A DNA stretch of 64,000 nt, taken from Streptomyces flaveolus. GTDB lineage: Bacteria; Actinomycetota; Actinomycetes; Streptomycetales; Streptomycetaceae. Under the pieces are notes generated by a model. The model saw only the letters and a list, made by a program, of their open reading frames with translations. It ran no database searches and was not told the origin of the DNA. Shown here in pieces: positions 1 through 7,904 of the stretch (the stretch's first letter is position 1; each line of letters opens with the position of its first letter). Both the position numbers and the translations under genes were made by a program. Location of the stretch: positions 1 through 64,000 of the forward strand of contig NZ_JNWV01000039.1 in assembly GCF_000716535.1 (NCBI RefSeq), written 5' to 3'.

Positions 1-183
1 GACCAGGTAGCTGGTGGCCGGGGTGTCACCGCCCAGGGCGAACGCCTCATCCGCGGCGCGGACATGCAGAGCGTCCCGGTCCGGGTCGGCGTAGACGGCC
101 ACGCTCGCGATCCCGGCGTCCCGGCAGGCCCGGGCCACGCGGACAGCGATTTCGCCACGGTTGGCGATGAGCACCTTGCGCAC
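1..183 (-). CDS. accA: Acyl-CoA carboxylase biotin carboxylase (alpha) subunit, N-terminal fragment cut by the window edge
   Basis: Only the first 61 codons lie in the window; the gene runs off the left end. The peptide opens (V)[19 protein letters not shown], the signature N-terminus of the biotin carboxylase fold (ANRGEIA), followed by [18 protein letters not shown] is the start because AAGGAGGGAG lies just upstream. In actinomycetes the alpha subunit carries biotin carboxylase and biotin carrier domains, carboxylates its own biotin with ATP and bicarbonate, and passes the carboxyl group to a beta subunit such as PccB encoded nearby. Which of the two Streptomyces paralogues it is (accA2-like by gene context) is inferred from neighbourhood, not from this short piece. 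Confidence 0.9.
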   Translation of the reverse strand, partial: MRKVLIANRGEIAVRVARACRDAGIASVAVYADPDRDALHVRAADEAFALGGDTPATSYLV

Positions 184-537
184 GATTGAGGCTCCCTCCT
201 TGAAACAAGCCGAGTTTAGGGACTGCCGACACGGCACTTCGACCCGTCCCCTGTGGTGAGCTTGCCCACACGGAGCGTGATACGAGGCCCGCTCGACCCG
301 CGAAAGCCCATGTCGCACCTCGGTACGCAGGACTCCTGCGGAAAACCCTAGCCCTGCCATGTGGCCAAGGTCTCTGTGAAGGCGTGCTGCGGCCCACTCG
401 GATTCTTTGTCGAGTCCCTACGAATGGCCCAATGATTCTTTGCCGGCGCCCGAACCCTTGTCCCTGGGTTTACCCGTTAGTAGCGTTCGCGCTGTCTTGA
501 ACGTACCTGGGGTAACAGGCTGCTGGTGTGAGAGTGG
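184..537. other. Divergent intergenic region between accA and a membrane-protein gene
   Basis: About 350 bases with no convincing reading frame; the short frames present have arginine/serine-rich shadow composition. It must hold promoters for both flanking divergent genes. I see no clear -35/-10 pair or long inverted repeat. Confidence 0.5.
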
Positions 538-1131
538 GTGGGACCGGTGGTGCGCAGACCGGTGGCAGGGGTCGTGGCGGTCGTCCTCCTCGCGGAGGCC
601 GTCTTCATCGCCGCGCTGAACTGGTTCCTCGGAGTGGTCGTCGACCGGCAGGACATGTCCCTGGCCGGCCTCGACCCGGACGTCATGTCGATGTCCTCGA
701 AGATCGGCGGAGTGGTCTTCGGCCTCTACTTCGCGCTGTGCGCGCTGGTGGCCGCGCTGGTCGCGATACGTGACCGCGCCCCGGCGGGTCTCGGCCGCGT
801 CCTGCTGATCAGCGCGGCCGTGGTGCACGGCCTGCTCGGCGCCTTCGCCTGGGGCCTGGTCGGCTGGACGGCGTTCCTGTTCATGGTGGTCGTACTCGGG
901 CTGATCGTGCTGCTCCTGATGACGTACGACCGCGCGGGTGGCCCGGAGGGCACGGCACCCGGCGGCACGCCCGGGGAGGACGCCGGACCGGCCGCGCGGG
1001 CGGAGCCGGGCGCGGCTCCCGTGGGCGCGGGCGCGCCGGTGAGCCGTACGGACGAGCCGCAGGACGGGGACGACGAGCCGCAGGACTCGGTCCCCGCCCA
1101 GATCACCGCTCCGGTGCCCACAACTCCGTGA
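538..1131 (+). CDS. Hypothetical four-helix membrane protein with acidic, Pro/Gly-rich C-terminal tail
   Basis: About 197 residues. Four hydrophobic segments are visible: near residues 8-34 ([17 protein letters not shown]), 58-78 ([17 protein letters not shown]), 85-112 and 114-130 ([14 protein letters not shown]). They are followed by a roughly 65-residue disordered tail rich in Gly, Pro, Ala, Asp and Glu. No enzymatic motif is seen; function unknown. GTG at 538 is used here, but in-frame GTGs at 547 and 550 are equally possible because the upstream GGTGGGA could serve any of them. The tail overlaps the 3' end of maf on the other strand by 29 bp. Conserved gene order next to acyl-CoA carboxylase genes suggests a core gene, with no known role in that pathway. 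Confidence 0.72.
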   Translation: MGPVVRRPVAGVVAVVLLAEAVFIAALNWFLGVVVDRQDMSLAGLDPDVMSMSSKIGGVVFGLYFALCALVAALVAIRDRAPAGLGRVLLISAAVVHGLLGAFAWGLVGWTAFLFMVVVLGLIVLLLMTYDRAGGPEGTAPGGTPGEDAGPAARAEPGAAPVGAGAPVSRTDEPQDGDDEPQDSVPAQITAPVPTTP

Positions 1132-1720
1132 TGCCCACGCCCAGTTCGGCGAGGAGCTTGCGGACCAGGGGCATGCTGATGCCGATCACGTTGCCGTGGT
1201 CGCCGTCGATGCCCTCGATGAACGGCGCCGAACGGCCGTCCAGGGTGAACGCGCCGGCGACGTGCAGCGGCTCCCCGGAGGCCACGTAGGCGGCGATCTC
1301 CTCGTCGCTGGGCTCGCCGAACCGGACGACGGTGGAGGCGGTCGCCGACACGTACCGCTTGGCCTCCGTGTCCCAGACGCAGTGACCCGTCTGGAGCACT
1401 CCGGCCCGCCCGCGCATGGCCTTCCAGCGGGCGGTGGCCTCCTCGGCGTCGGCCGGTTTGCCGAGCGCCTGCCCGTCCAGCTCCAGCACCGAGTCGCAGC
1501 CGATCACCAGGGCGCCCCGCACCTCCGGCTTCGCCGCCACGACGCTCGCCTTGGCCTCGGCGAGGGCGAGGGCCAGCTCCGCCGGGGTGGGCGCGGTGAC
1601 GGCGTCCTCGTCGACGCCGCTCACGATCACCTCGGGGGCGAGGCCGGCCTGCCGGAGCAGGGCCAGCCGGGCGGGGGACTGGGAGGCGAGCACGAGTCGC
1701 CTGCGGCATTTGGCAGTCAT
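1103..1720 (-). CDS. maf: Maf-family nucleotide pyrophosphatase (house-cleaning NTPase)
   Basis: 205 residues, a usual Maf length. The N-terminus [18 protein letters not shown] matches the family signature S-x-S-P-R-R-x-x-L-L, here with Ala in place of the first Arg (SPARLALL). Further motifs follow in order: [12 protein letters not shown] (the D-S/T-V catalytic region), GKP and [25 protein letters not shown], the C-terminal substrate pocket. Maf proteins hydrolyse non-canonical or selected NTPs and were first linked to septum inhibition. It follows mmpB on the same strand with about 32 bp between, so co-transcription from the pccB-pccE side is plausible. The stop is tail-to-tail with the membrane-protein gene. 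Confidence 0.93.
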   Translation of the reverse strand: MTAKCRRRLVLASQSPARLALLRQAGLAPEVIVSGVDEDAVTAPTPAELALALAEAKASVVAAKPEVRGALVIGCDSVLELDGQALGKPADAEEATARWKAMRGRAGVLQTGHCVWDTEAKRYVSATASTVVRFGEPSDEEIAAYVASGEPLHVAGAFTLDGRSAPFIEGIDGDHGNVIGISMPLVRKLLAELGVGITELWAPER

Positions 1721-1752
1721 GCGGTCAGGTTAGTCAGGATGCGCCGTTCGGC

Positions 1753-1881
1753 TCACCTCAGGCCGCTGATGATCATGAACAGCACCATGGCCAGGGCCAC
1801 GAGAAGACCGAGCCGCCGAAGCATGTCCTGCGCGTCGCGCAGGTCCTTCGGCGGCTCGTTCTCCGGGTCTGACCACAGCAC
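1753..1881 (-). CDS. mmpB: Small single-pass membrane protein, MmpB-like (42 residues)
   Basis: A GTG-initiated 42-codon frame, MLWSDPENEPPKDL..., whose N-terminal half is acidic and charged and whose C-terminal half is one helix (LLVALAMVLFMIISGL) ending in Arg. The size, the WSDPENEPP opening and the location between pccE and maf match the short morphogenic membrane protein MmpB annotated in many Streptomyces; that match is from memory. There is no well-spaced Shine-Dalgarno: GGTGGA abuts the GTG, so translation may be leaderless or the start may differ slightly. The inverted repeat at 1917-1932 lies 36 bases upstream and may regulate it. Confidence 0.75.
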   Translation of the reverse strand: MLWSDPENEPPKDLRDAQDMLRRLGLLVALAMVLFMIISGLR

Positions 1882-1916
1882 TCCACCAGCGTGGGGCTTC
1901 GGCCGGGGAGGGCGCC

Positions 1917-1932
1917 TGAGTACGGCTACTCA
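1917..1932. promoter_or_regulatory. Perfect inverted repeat TGAGTA-CGGC-TACTCA upstream of mmpB
   Basis: Six-base arms TGAGTA and TACTCA separated by CGGC, in the pccE-mmpB gap, about 36 bases before the mmpB start and 33 bases after the pccE stop. It is too short and AT-containing to be a good terminator, so an operator is the more natural reading. The binding protein is unknown. Confidence 0.45.
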
Positions 1933-1964
1933 AGTTCGCGCCCGGGTGTGGTTCCCGCGATCCC

Positions 1965-2174
1965 TCAGCTCGGCCAGTAGGTGCGGGTCCAGGACGTCGG
2001 GCCCGGCCGGGGTACGCGGTGGGCCGCGATCCGGGACGGGTCGGACCACGCGTCCCTCGGGCGGTCCGCGCCGGACGGCGTCGCCGCTGCCGCCGCGGCG
2101 CGGGCGCGGACCACCGCCAGTGCGGCGGCCAGCTCCTCCGGGGTCGGGTTGCCTCGTACAACCTTGATGTTCAT
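1965..2174 (-). CDS. pccE: Acyl-CoA carboxylase epsilon subunit
   Basis: 69 residues. It opens MNIKVVRGNPTPEELAAAL, the hallmark of the small actinobacterial acyl-CoA carboxylase epsilon subunits, has an Ala-rich helix, and ends WSDPSRIAAHRVPRPGPTSW.., a conserved C-terminal pattern of this family. The subunit binds the alpha-beta complex and stimulates propionyl/acetyl-CoA carboxylase activity. It starts 23 bp downstream of pccB on the same strand, so the two are almost certainly one transcript. Confidence 0.93.
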   Translation of the reverse strand: MNIKVVRGNPTPEELAAALAVVRARAAAAAATPSGADRPRDAWSDPSRIAAHRVPRPGPTSWTRTYWPS

Positions 2175-2197
2175 GACCGCTCCCAGGGTCCGCGGGC

Positions 2198-3820
2198 CTA
2201 GAGGGGGATGTTGCCGTGCTTCTTCGGAGGCAGGGATTCCCGCTTGGTGCGCAGCTGACGCAGCCCCCGGACGATGTGCGCGCGGGTGTCGGACGGCATG
2301 ATCACCGCGTCGACGTAGCCGCGCTCGGCCGCGACGTAGGGGTTGAGCAGGGTGTCCTCGTACTCCTGGATCAGCCGGGCGCGCACCGCCTCCGCGTTCT
2401 CGGGGTTCTCGCCGCTCGCCTCCGCCTCCGCGATCGTGCGGCGGTGCAGGATGTTGACCGCGCCCTGCGCGCCCATGACGGCGATCTGGGCGGTGGGCCA
2501 GGCCAGGTTCAGGTCGGCGCCCAGGTGCTTGGAGCCCATGACGTCGTAGGCGCCGCCGAAGGCCTTGCGGGTGATCACGGTGATCAGCGGGACGGTGGCC
2601 TCGGCGTAGGCGTAGATCAGCTTGGCGCCGCGCCGGATGATGCCGTCGTGCTCCTGGTCGACGCCCGGCAGGAAGCCCGGCACGTCCACGAAGGTCAGCA
2701 CCGGGATGTTGAAGGCGTCGCAGGTCCGCACGAAACGGGCGGCCTTCTCGCTCGCCGTGATGTCGAGGCAGCCGGCGAACTGCATCGGCTGGTTGGCGAC
2801 GACACCGACCGGGTGGCCCTCGACCCGTCCGAACCCGGTGAGGATGTTCGGCGCGAACAGGGCCTGCGTCTCGAAGAACTCGGCGTCGTCCAGCACGTGC
2901 TCGATCACCGTGTGCATGTCGTACGGCTGGTTGGCGCTGTCCGGTACGACGGTGTCCAGCTCGCGGTCCTCGTCGCTGAGGGAGAGGTCCGCCGCCTCCG
3001 GGAAGACCGGGGGCTCGGACAGATTGTTGGACGGCAGGTACGACAGCAACTGCTTGACGTACTCGATGGCGTCCTTCTCGTCCCCGGCCATGTGGTGGGC
3101 CACGCCGGAGGCGGTGTTGTGGGTGCGGGCGCCGCCCAGCTCCTCGAAGCCGACGTCCTCGCCGGTGACGGTCTTGATGACGTCCGGACCGGTGATGAAC
3201 ATGTGCGAGGTCTGGTCGACCATCACCGTGAAGTCGGTGATGGCGGGCGAGTAGACCGCGCCGCCCGCGCAGGGCCCGACGACGAGCGAGATCTGCGGGA
3301 TGACACCGCTGGCGTGGGTGTTGCGCCGGAAGATCTCGCCGTACGCGCCCAGGGAGGCGACACCCTCCTGGATGCGGGCGCCGCCGGAGTCGTTGATCCC
3401 GATGACCGGGCAGCCGGTCTTCAGGGCGAAGTCCATGACCTTGACGATCTTCTGGCCGTAGACCTCGCCGAGGGCGCCGCCGAAGACGGTGAAGTCCTGC
3501 GAGAAGACCGCGACCGGGCGGCCGTCGACCGTGCCGTAGCCGGTGACGACGCCGTCCCCGTACGGGCGGTTCTTCTCCAGCCCGAAGTTGGTCGACCGGT
3601 GCCGGGCGAACTCGTCCAGCTCGACGAACGACCCCTCGTCGAGCAGCAGTTCGATCCGCTCACGCGCCGTCAGCTTGCCCTTGGCGTGCTGCTTCTCGAC
3701 GGCGCGCTCCGAGCCGGCGTGCGTCGCCTCGTGGATGCGGCGCTGGAGATCCGCGAGCTTCCCCGCGGTCGTGTGGATGTCGATCTCTTGGATCTCGTGA
3801 CGCTCTTCCGGCTCGGACAT
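2198..3820 (-). CDS. pccB: Propionyl-CoA carboxylase carboxyltransferase (beta) subunit
   Basis: 540 residues, full length for actinobacterial beta subunits. It has the two-domain crotonase-fold carboxyltransferase layout: the N-half contains [21 protein letters not shown] and [13 protein letters not shown] (acyl-CoA side oxyanion glycines), and the C-half contains [20 protein letters not shown] and [18 protein letters not shown] (carboxybiotin side). The enzyme moves CO2 from biotin on the alpha subunit to propionyl-CoA (possibly also acetyl-CoA), giving methylmalonyl-CoA, a precursor for polyketides and odd-chain metabolism. It leads the pccB-pccE-mmpB-maf run and is divergent from birA, whose product biotinylates the partner subunit. 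Substrate preference is inferred from overall resemblance and context. Confidence 0.95.
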   Translation of the reverse strand: MSEPEERHEIQEIDIHTTAGKLADLQRRIHEATHAGSERAVEKQHAKGKLTARERIELLLDEGSFVELDEFARHRSTNFGLEKNRPYGDGVVTGYGTVDGRPVAVFSQDFTVFGGALGEVYGQKIVKVMDFALKTGCPVIGINDSGGARIQEGVASLGAYGEIFRRNTHASGVIPQISLVVGPCAGGAVYSPAITDFTVMVDQTSHMFITGPDVIKTVTGEDVGFEELGGARTHNTASGVAHHMAGDEKDAIEYVKQLLSYLPSNNLSEPPVFPEAADLSLSDEDRELDTVVPDSANQPYDMHTVIEHVLDDAEFFETQALFAPNILTGFGRVEGHPVGVVANQPMQFAGCLDITASEKAARFVRTCDAFNIPVLTFVDVPGFLPGVDQEHDGIIRRGAKLIYAYAEATVPLITVITRKAFGGAYDVMGSKHLGADLNLAWPTAQIAVMGAQGAVNILHRRTIAEAEASGENPENAEAVRARLIQEYEDTLLNPYVAAERGYVDAVIMPSDTRAHIVRGLRQLRTKRESLPPKKHGNIPL

Positions 3821-3917
3821 CGGGATGCGGCTCCCTGCCTGCTCAAAAGGGGGGACGGTTACTCATCCGTAGACTAGTGGCGGGCCTGCGGATCAGCAGT
3901 GCGTCGTTTACCACACC

Positions 3918-3930
3918 TAGGGTGGCTTGC
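3918..3930 (+). promoter_or_regulatory. Putative -10 box TAGGGT of a leaderless birA promoter
   Basis: TAGGGT ends 7 nt before the birA ATG, and no Shine-Dalgarno lies in between. This spacing places the transcription start at or next to the A of the ATG. No good -35 hexamer is evident. Confidence 0.5.
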
Positions 3931-4791
3931 ATGACGCCGCAGAATCCATCAGACGACAGCCGCTGGTCCGACCTGGACCGTCCGCCCCTGAACGGCGCCG
4001 CCCTGCGCCGTGGGCTGGTCAGGGAGGAGGGCCTGTACTGCGACATCGAGGTGGTGCAGCGGACCGGTTCCACCAACTCCGACCTGGCCGCCCTGGCCGC
4101 CGCCGGGAACGCCGACGAGGGCGCGGTCCTGGTGGCGGAGGAGCAGACGGCGGGCCGGGGCCGGCTGGACCGCCGCTGGACGGCTCCGCCGCGGTCGGGT
4201 CTGTTCTTCTCGGTCCTGCTCAAGCCCACCGAGGTGCCGGTGGCCCGCTGGGGGTGGCTGCCGCTGCTGACGGGCGTGGCGGTGGCGACCGGGCTGTCCC
4301 GGGCGGCGGGCGTCGACACGGCGCTCAAGTGGCCCAACGACCTGCTGGTGACCGTGGGCGGGGAGGAACGCAAGGCCGGGGGCATCCTCGCCGAGCGGGC
4401 CGGCGACGACGGCGTCGTCATCGGCGTCGGCATCAACGTCTCGCTCAGGGCGGACGAGCTGCCGGTCCCGCAGGCGGGCTCCCTGGCCCTCGCCGGTGCG
4501 CTGGGTACGGACCGGGACCCGCTGCTGCGGGCGGTGCTGCGGTCGCTGGAGGGCTGGTACGGGCGCTGGCGGGCCGCGGGGGGCGATCCCTCGGCGAGCC
4601 GGCTCCAGGAGACGTACACAGCGGGCTGCGCGACCCTCGGGCGCATGGTGCGGGCCGAGCTCCCGGGCGACCGCTCGGTGGTGGGGGAGGCCGTGGCGCT
4701 GGACGGCGACGGGCGGCTGATCATCGCCACGGAGGACGGGGTGCAGGAGCCGGTGGGCGCGGGCGACATCGTCCACCTGCGGCCGGCGTAG
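3931..4791 (+). CDS. birA: Biotin--[acetyl-CoA carboxylase] ligase
   Basis: 286 residues from ATG 3931. It lacks the N-terminal winged-helix DNA-binding domain of E. coli BirA (group I, enzyme-only type). Motifs: RTGSTNSDLAAL, then AEEQTAGRGRLDRRWTAPP (the GRGR biotinyl-5'-AMP loop), LKWPNDLLV (the lysine of KWPND contacts biotinyl-AMP), KAGGILAE and VIGVGINVS, followed by a C-terminal SH3-like domain. It activates biotin with ATP and attaches it to the carrier lysine of acyl-CoA carboxylase alpha subunits, which suits its place opposite pccB. An upstream in-frame frame extends to 3877, but family alignment and the TAGGGT box favour 3931. Confidence 0.95.
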   Translation: MTPQNPSDDSRWSDLDRPPLNGAALRRGLVREEGLYCDIEVVQRTGSTNSDLAALAAAGNADEGAVLVAEEQTAGRGRLDRRWTAPPRSGLFFSVLLKPTEVPVARWGWLPLLTGVAVATGLSRAAGVDTALKWPNDLLVTVGGEERKAGGILAERAGDDGVVIGVGINVSLRADELPVPQAGSLALAGALGTDRDPLLRAVLRSLEGWYGRWRAAGGDPSASRLQETYTAGCATLGRMVRAELPGDRSVVGEAVALDGDGRLIIATEDGVQEPVGAGDIVHLRPA

Positions 4792-4804
4792 AGCGCACCG
4801 AAAG

Positions 4805-4822
4805 CGCGCGGGGAACCGCGCG
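4805..4822. repeat. GNRA-type hairpin of a dispersed Streptomyces intergenic repeat, copy 1
   Basis: A seven-base perfect stem CGCGCGG / CCGCGCG closed by the tetraloop GGAA, 14 bases after the birA stop and followed by GACCAGCCAC. The wording GCGCGGGGAACCGCGCGACCAG resembles a short element very common downstream of Streptomyces genes (known from memory). It probably acts as a transcript-end or stability hairpin for birA. Confidence 0.6.
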
Positions 4823-5005
4823 ACCAGCCACAATGGAGCCGCAGCCGGGCACGGCGATCACGCGCCGTCGGACCACGCCGGTTCGCTCGACCGGTGCCGG
4901 GAGCGCGTGCCGTCGGCCCAACCCAACGGAGTGAGCTGGCGCACACCTGCCGTAGAGTTGAGGCCGGTCGATACCTGACCGCGGCAGATCGGAAGGGCAG
5001 CAGGC

Positions 5006-6130
5006 GTGACCGTCGACGACACGGGCTCCGGCGCTGGCGGGGACGGCCGGGTGGACCCCCACGCCCCCGAGACCGGCGATGACCCGCTGGCCCTGCGTCT
5101 CGAACAGCTCATCCTGGGCGCCGAGCGCCGCTACACCCCGTTCCAGGCCGCCCGCAGCGCCGGCGTCTCCATGGAGCTGGCGTCCCGGTTCTGGCGGGCG
5201 ATGGGCTTCGCGGACATCGGCCAGGCCAAGGCCCTCACCGAGGCCGACGTGCTGGCCCTGCGCCGCCTCGCCGGCCTGGTGGAGGCGGGACTGCTCAGCG
5301 AGGCCATGGCCGTGCAGGTGGCCCGGTCCACCGGGCAGACCACCGCCCGGTTGGCGGAATGGCAGATCGACTCATTCCTGGAGGGCCTGACCGAGCCCCC
5401 GGAGCCGGGCATGACCCGCACCGAGGTGACGTACCCGATCGTCGAGCTGCTCCTGCCCGAGCTGGAGGAGTTCCTCGTCTACGTCTGGCGGCGCCAGCTC
5501 GCCGCGTCGGCGGGCCGGGTCGTCCAGACCGCCGACGACGAGGAGATGGTCGACCGGCGGCTCGCCGTCGGCTTCGCCGACCTGGTCGGCTTCACCCGGC
5601 TCACCCGCCGCATGGAGGAGGAGGAGCTGGGCGAGCTGGTCGAGGCGTTCGAGACGACCGCCGCCGACCTGGTGGCGGCGCGCGGCGGCCGGCTCATCAA
5701 GACCCTCGGCGACGAGGTGCTGTACGCGGCGGACGACGCCGGCGTGGCCGCGGACATCGCGCTGCGGCTGGTGGAGACGCTGGCGAACGACGAGACCATG
5801 CCCGAGCTGCGGGTCGGCATGGCGTTCGGCACGGTGACCACCCGCATGGGCGATGTGTTCGGCACGACGGTGAACCTGGCCTCCCGGCTGACCTCGATAG
5901 CGCCGCGCGACGCCGTCCTCGTGGACAGCGCGTTCGCCGAGGAGCTGATCCGCAGCGGCGAGGCGCCCGCCTCGGAGGCGGAGGCGGCGGAGGCCGCGGC
6001 GGCGGCCGAGAAGGAGGGCGAGGACCCACCGGTGTACCGCTTCGCGCTCCAGCCGATGTGGCAGCGCCCGGTGCGCGGGCTCGGCGTCGTCGAGCCGTGG
6101 CTGCTCATGCGCCGCGACGGCCAGTCGTAG
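5006..6130 (+). CDS. cya: Class III adenylate cyclase
   Basis: 374 residues. An N-terminal regulatory region of about 180 residues (LEQLILGAERRYTPFQAARSAGVS.., helical) precedes a class III cyclase homology domain from about residue 185: LAVGFADLVGFTRLTRRM carries the first metal-binding Asp, KTLGDEVLYA the second, and GTTVNLASRLTSIA the transition-state Asn/Arg region. It converts ATP to cAMP. The layout, with no transmembrane segment, matches the single soluble Cya of Streptomyces, which influences germination and antibiotic production. GTG 5006 has GGAAGGG upstream. A 45-residue Glu/Ala-rich stretch precedes a conserved C-terminus. Confidence 0.93.
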   Translation: MTVDDTGSGAGGDGRVDPHAPETGDDPLALRLEQLILGAERRYTPFQAARSAGVSMELASRFWRAMGFADIGQAKALTEADVLALRRLAGLVEAGLLSEAMAVQVARSTGQTTARLAEWQIDSFLEGLTEPPEPGMTRTEVTYPIVELLLPELEEFLVYVWRRQLAASAGRVVQTADDEEMVDRRLAVGFADLVGFTRLTRRMEEEELGELVEAFETTAADLVAARGGRLIKTLGDEVLYAADDAGVAADIALRLVETLANDETMPELRVGMAFGTVTTRMGDVFGTTVNLASRLTSIAPRDAVLVDSAFAEELIRSGEAPASEAEAAEAAAAAEKEGEDPPVYRFALQPMWQRPVRGLGVVEPWLLMRRDGQS

Positions 6131-6155
6131 CCGCCCGCGGCCGGACGGGCAGGCC

Positions 6156-6773
6156 CTAGCCGTCCCGGCCGCCGAACAGGTCCACGCACAGCCCTATCAC
6201 CGGTACGCACACCCCGCCCGGACCGGGCTCCGCCGGGCCGTGGCTCGGGGTGGGGGTCGGGGTCGGTGTGGGGGTCGCCGGGGCGGGGCGCGGGGCGGAC
6301 GTCGCCGGCGCGGGCGGCCGGCTGGTGGCGCTCGGCGGACCCGGGGTCCGGCTCGGCAGGGCGGTCGGTACGGCGGTGTCGCCGGGCGTCGTCGTGGCGG
6401 TGCCCGGGCCCGGTGCCGTACGGACCGGGGATCCGGCGGGTGTGGGCGCGAGGCTCCTGCCGCCCATGGCGGAGGTCGCGGACGGCAGCGCGGTGGGGGC
6501 GGCGGCGATGGTGGCCGCGGTGTTGGCGGTGCGGTCCGTGGGCCCGCCGCCCGGGTCGAGCCGGGGCTCGGCCTCCGCCGTGCCGGGGGCGCCGACCGTC
6601 GAGTCCGGGGCGGCCCGGACCAGGCTGAGCACGCCCGCGGCCAGGGCGAGGCCGCCGGCGGCGAGCAGCACCTTGCGCGGCCGGGGCTTGCGATGCCGAC
6701 CGCGCCGTACTCCCGGCGTACGCTCCGGCGCGCGTTCCTGCTCCGCGTCGGAGTGTGCAGGTATCGGTGTCAT
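6156..6773 (-). CDS. Hypothetical single-pass membrane/secreted protein, Pro/Thr/Ser-rich
   Basis: 205 residues: a basic N-terminus (RRGRHRKPRPRK), one hydrophobic helix near residues 34-53 (VLLAAGGLALAAGVLSLV), then about 130 low-complexity Pro/Thr/Ser/Ala residues including a PTPTPTPTP run. The end, CVPVIGLCVDLFGG, has two cysteines that could pair outside the cell. No enzymatic domain. It looks like an exposed stalk with a small terminal cap. It is convergent with cya (25-bp gap) and divergent from the enoyl-CoA hydratase gene. Function unknown. Confidence 0.75.
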   Translation of the reverse strand: MTPIPAHSDAEQERAPERTPGVRRGRHRKPRPRKVLLAAGGLALAAGVLSLVRAAPDSTVGAPGTAEAEPRLDPGGGPTDRTANTAATIAAAPTALPSATSAMGGRSLAPTPAGSPVRTAPGPGTATTTPGDTAVPTALPSRTPGPPSATSRPPAPATSAPRPAPATPTPTPTPTPSHGPAEPGPGGVCVPVIGLCVDLFGGRDG

Positions 6774-6925
6774 GGGTCCCGCACGCTATGCGCTCGTGTG
6801 GGCGGTGTGCGCGAAGAAGGGTGGGATGTCACTCGAACGGGTGTAGCCCCCTGGACTTCACGGGACGGGACACGGCTGCGATGATCGGGCCGACGGCAGT
6901 TAACCCGCGTTAACCGGAGGGTGTC

Positions 6926-7720
6926 ATGAGCGAGGAGCGGTTCGGGGAGTTCGTGCTGGTGCGGCGGCACGGGCACGTCGCGGAGCTGGTGCTGGACCGG
7001 CCCAAGGCGATGAACGCGGTCTCCACGGAGATGGCCCGCTCCCTCGCGGGCGCGTGCGCCGCGCTCTCCGCCGACCGGGACGCCCGCGTGGTCGTCCTGA
7101 CCTCGTCGCACGAACGGGCGTTCTGCGTGGGGGCGGACCTGAAGGAGCGGAACTCCTTCACGGACGCCGACCTGGTAAGGCAGCGGCCGGTGGCGCGCGG
7201 GGCGTACACCGGCGTGCTGGAGCTGCCGATGCCGACGATCGCGGCGGTGCACGGCTTCGCGCTGGGCGGCGGATTCGAGCTGGCGCTGTCCTGCGACCTG
7301 ATCGTGGCCGACCGTACGGCCGTGGTGGGGCTGCCGGAGGTGTCCGTGGGTGTGATCCCGGGCGGCGGCGGCACCCAGTTGCTGCCCCGGCGGGTCGGCG
7401 CGGCCCGCGCGGCCGAGCTGATCTTCTCCGCGCGGCGGGTCGAGGCGGCGGAGGCGGCCGAACTGGGTCTGGTGGACCGGCTGGTGGAGCCCGGCCGGGA
7501 CCGCGAGGAGGCGCTGGCACTGGGCGAGCGGATCGCCGGGAACTCGCCGGTGGGCTTGCGGGCGGCGAAGCGGGCGCTGCGGTTGGGGCACGGGCTGGAC
7601 CTGCGGGCCGGACTGGAGGTGGAGGACGCGGCCTGGCGCTCGGTGGCCTTCTCGGGCGACCGGGCGGAGGGGGTGGCGGCGTTCAACGAGAAGCGCAAGC
7701 CGGAGTGGCCGGGCGAGTAG
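6926..7720 (+). CDS. Enoyl-CoA hydratase/isomerase family protein
   Basis: 264 residues, a standard crotonase length. It contains VAELVLDRPKAMNAVSTEMA, FCVGADLKER (first oxyanion-hole segment) and PTIAAVHGFALGGGFELALSCD (second oxyanion glycine), then a glutamate-containing GLPEVSVGVIPGGGGTQLLPR. These are the hallmarks of enoyl-CoA hydratases that add water to trans-2-enoyl-CoA in beta-oxidation. ATG 6926 is preceded by CGGAGGGTGTC, a good ribosome site. The exact acyl substrate cannot be told from sequence. It is followed at once by the hairpin and tandem repeat at 7735-7790. Confidence 0.92.
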   Translation: MSEERFGEFVLVRRHGHVAELVLDRPKAMNAVSTEMARSLAGACAALSADRDARVVVLTSSHERAFCVGADLKERNSFTDADLVRQRPVARGAYTGVLELPMPTIAAVHGFALGGGFELALSCDLIVADRTAVVGLPEVSVGVIPGGGGTQLLPRRVGAARAAELIFSARRVEAAEAAELGLVDRLVEPGRDREEALALGERIAGNSPVGLRAAKRALRLGHGLDLRAGLEVEDAAWRSVAFSGDRAEGVAAFNEKRKPEWPGE

Positions 7721-7734
7721 GGGCTCCCGAAGGG

Positions 7735-7750
7735 GCGCGGGACACTGCGC
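7735..7750. repeat. Intergenic hairpin repeat, copy 2
   Basis: GCGCGG-GACA-CTGCGC, a six-pair stem including one G-U pair, 14 bases after the enoyl-CoA hydratase stop and followed by GACC. It is a degenerate version of the element at 4805-4822. Confidence 0.5.
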
Positions 7751-7790
7751 GACCGGCGACCGGCGACCGGCGACCGGCGACCGGCGACCG
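7751..7790. repeat. 7-bp tandem repeat (GACCGGC)n
   Basis: Five perfect copies of GACCGGC plus a five-base partial copy, directly abutting hairpin copy 2, whose final GACC seems to have seeded the expansion. It lies between two same-strand genes and encodes nothing convincing. Confidence 0.85.
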
Positions 7791-7904
7791 CGCGCCCGTA
7801 CCCGCTCCCGGCAACGGCCCGCGGCGCCGGGCCGGTAGCCGCACATTCCACCTGATCGCCGCACCCATGCACGCAAAACCCTCATTCCTCCCTAACCTGG
7901 AGTA

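Noticed and set aside
726..1709. Long minus-strand open frame across maf
   Set aside because: Arg/Gly/Pro-rich composition and out-of-frame overlap with the clear Maf protein; a GC-driven shadow.
2216..3877. 553-codon open frame opposite pccB
   Set aside because: Antisense shadow of the carboxyltransferase gene, low-complexity Val/Asp/Gly/Arg composition.
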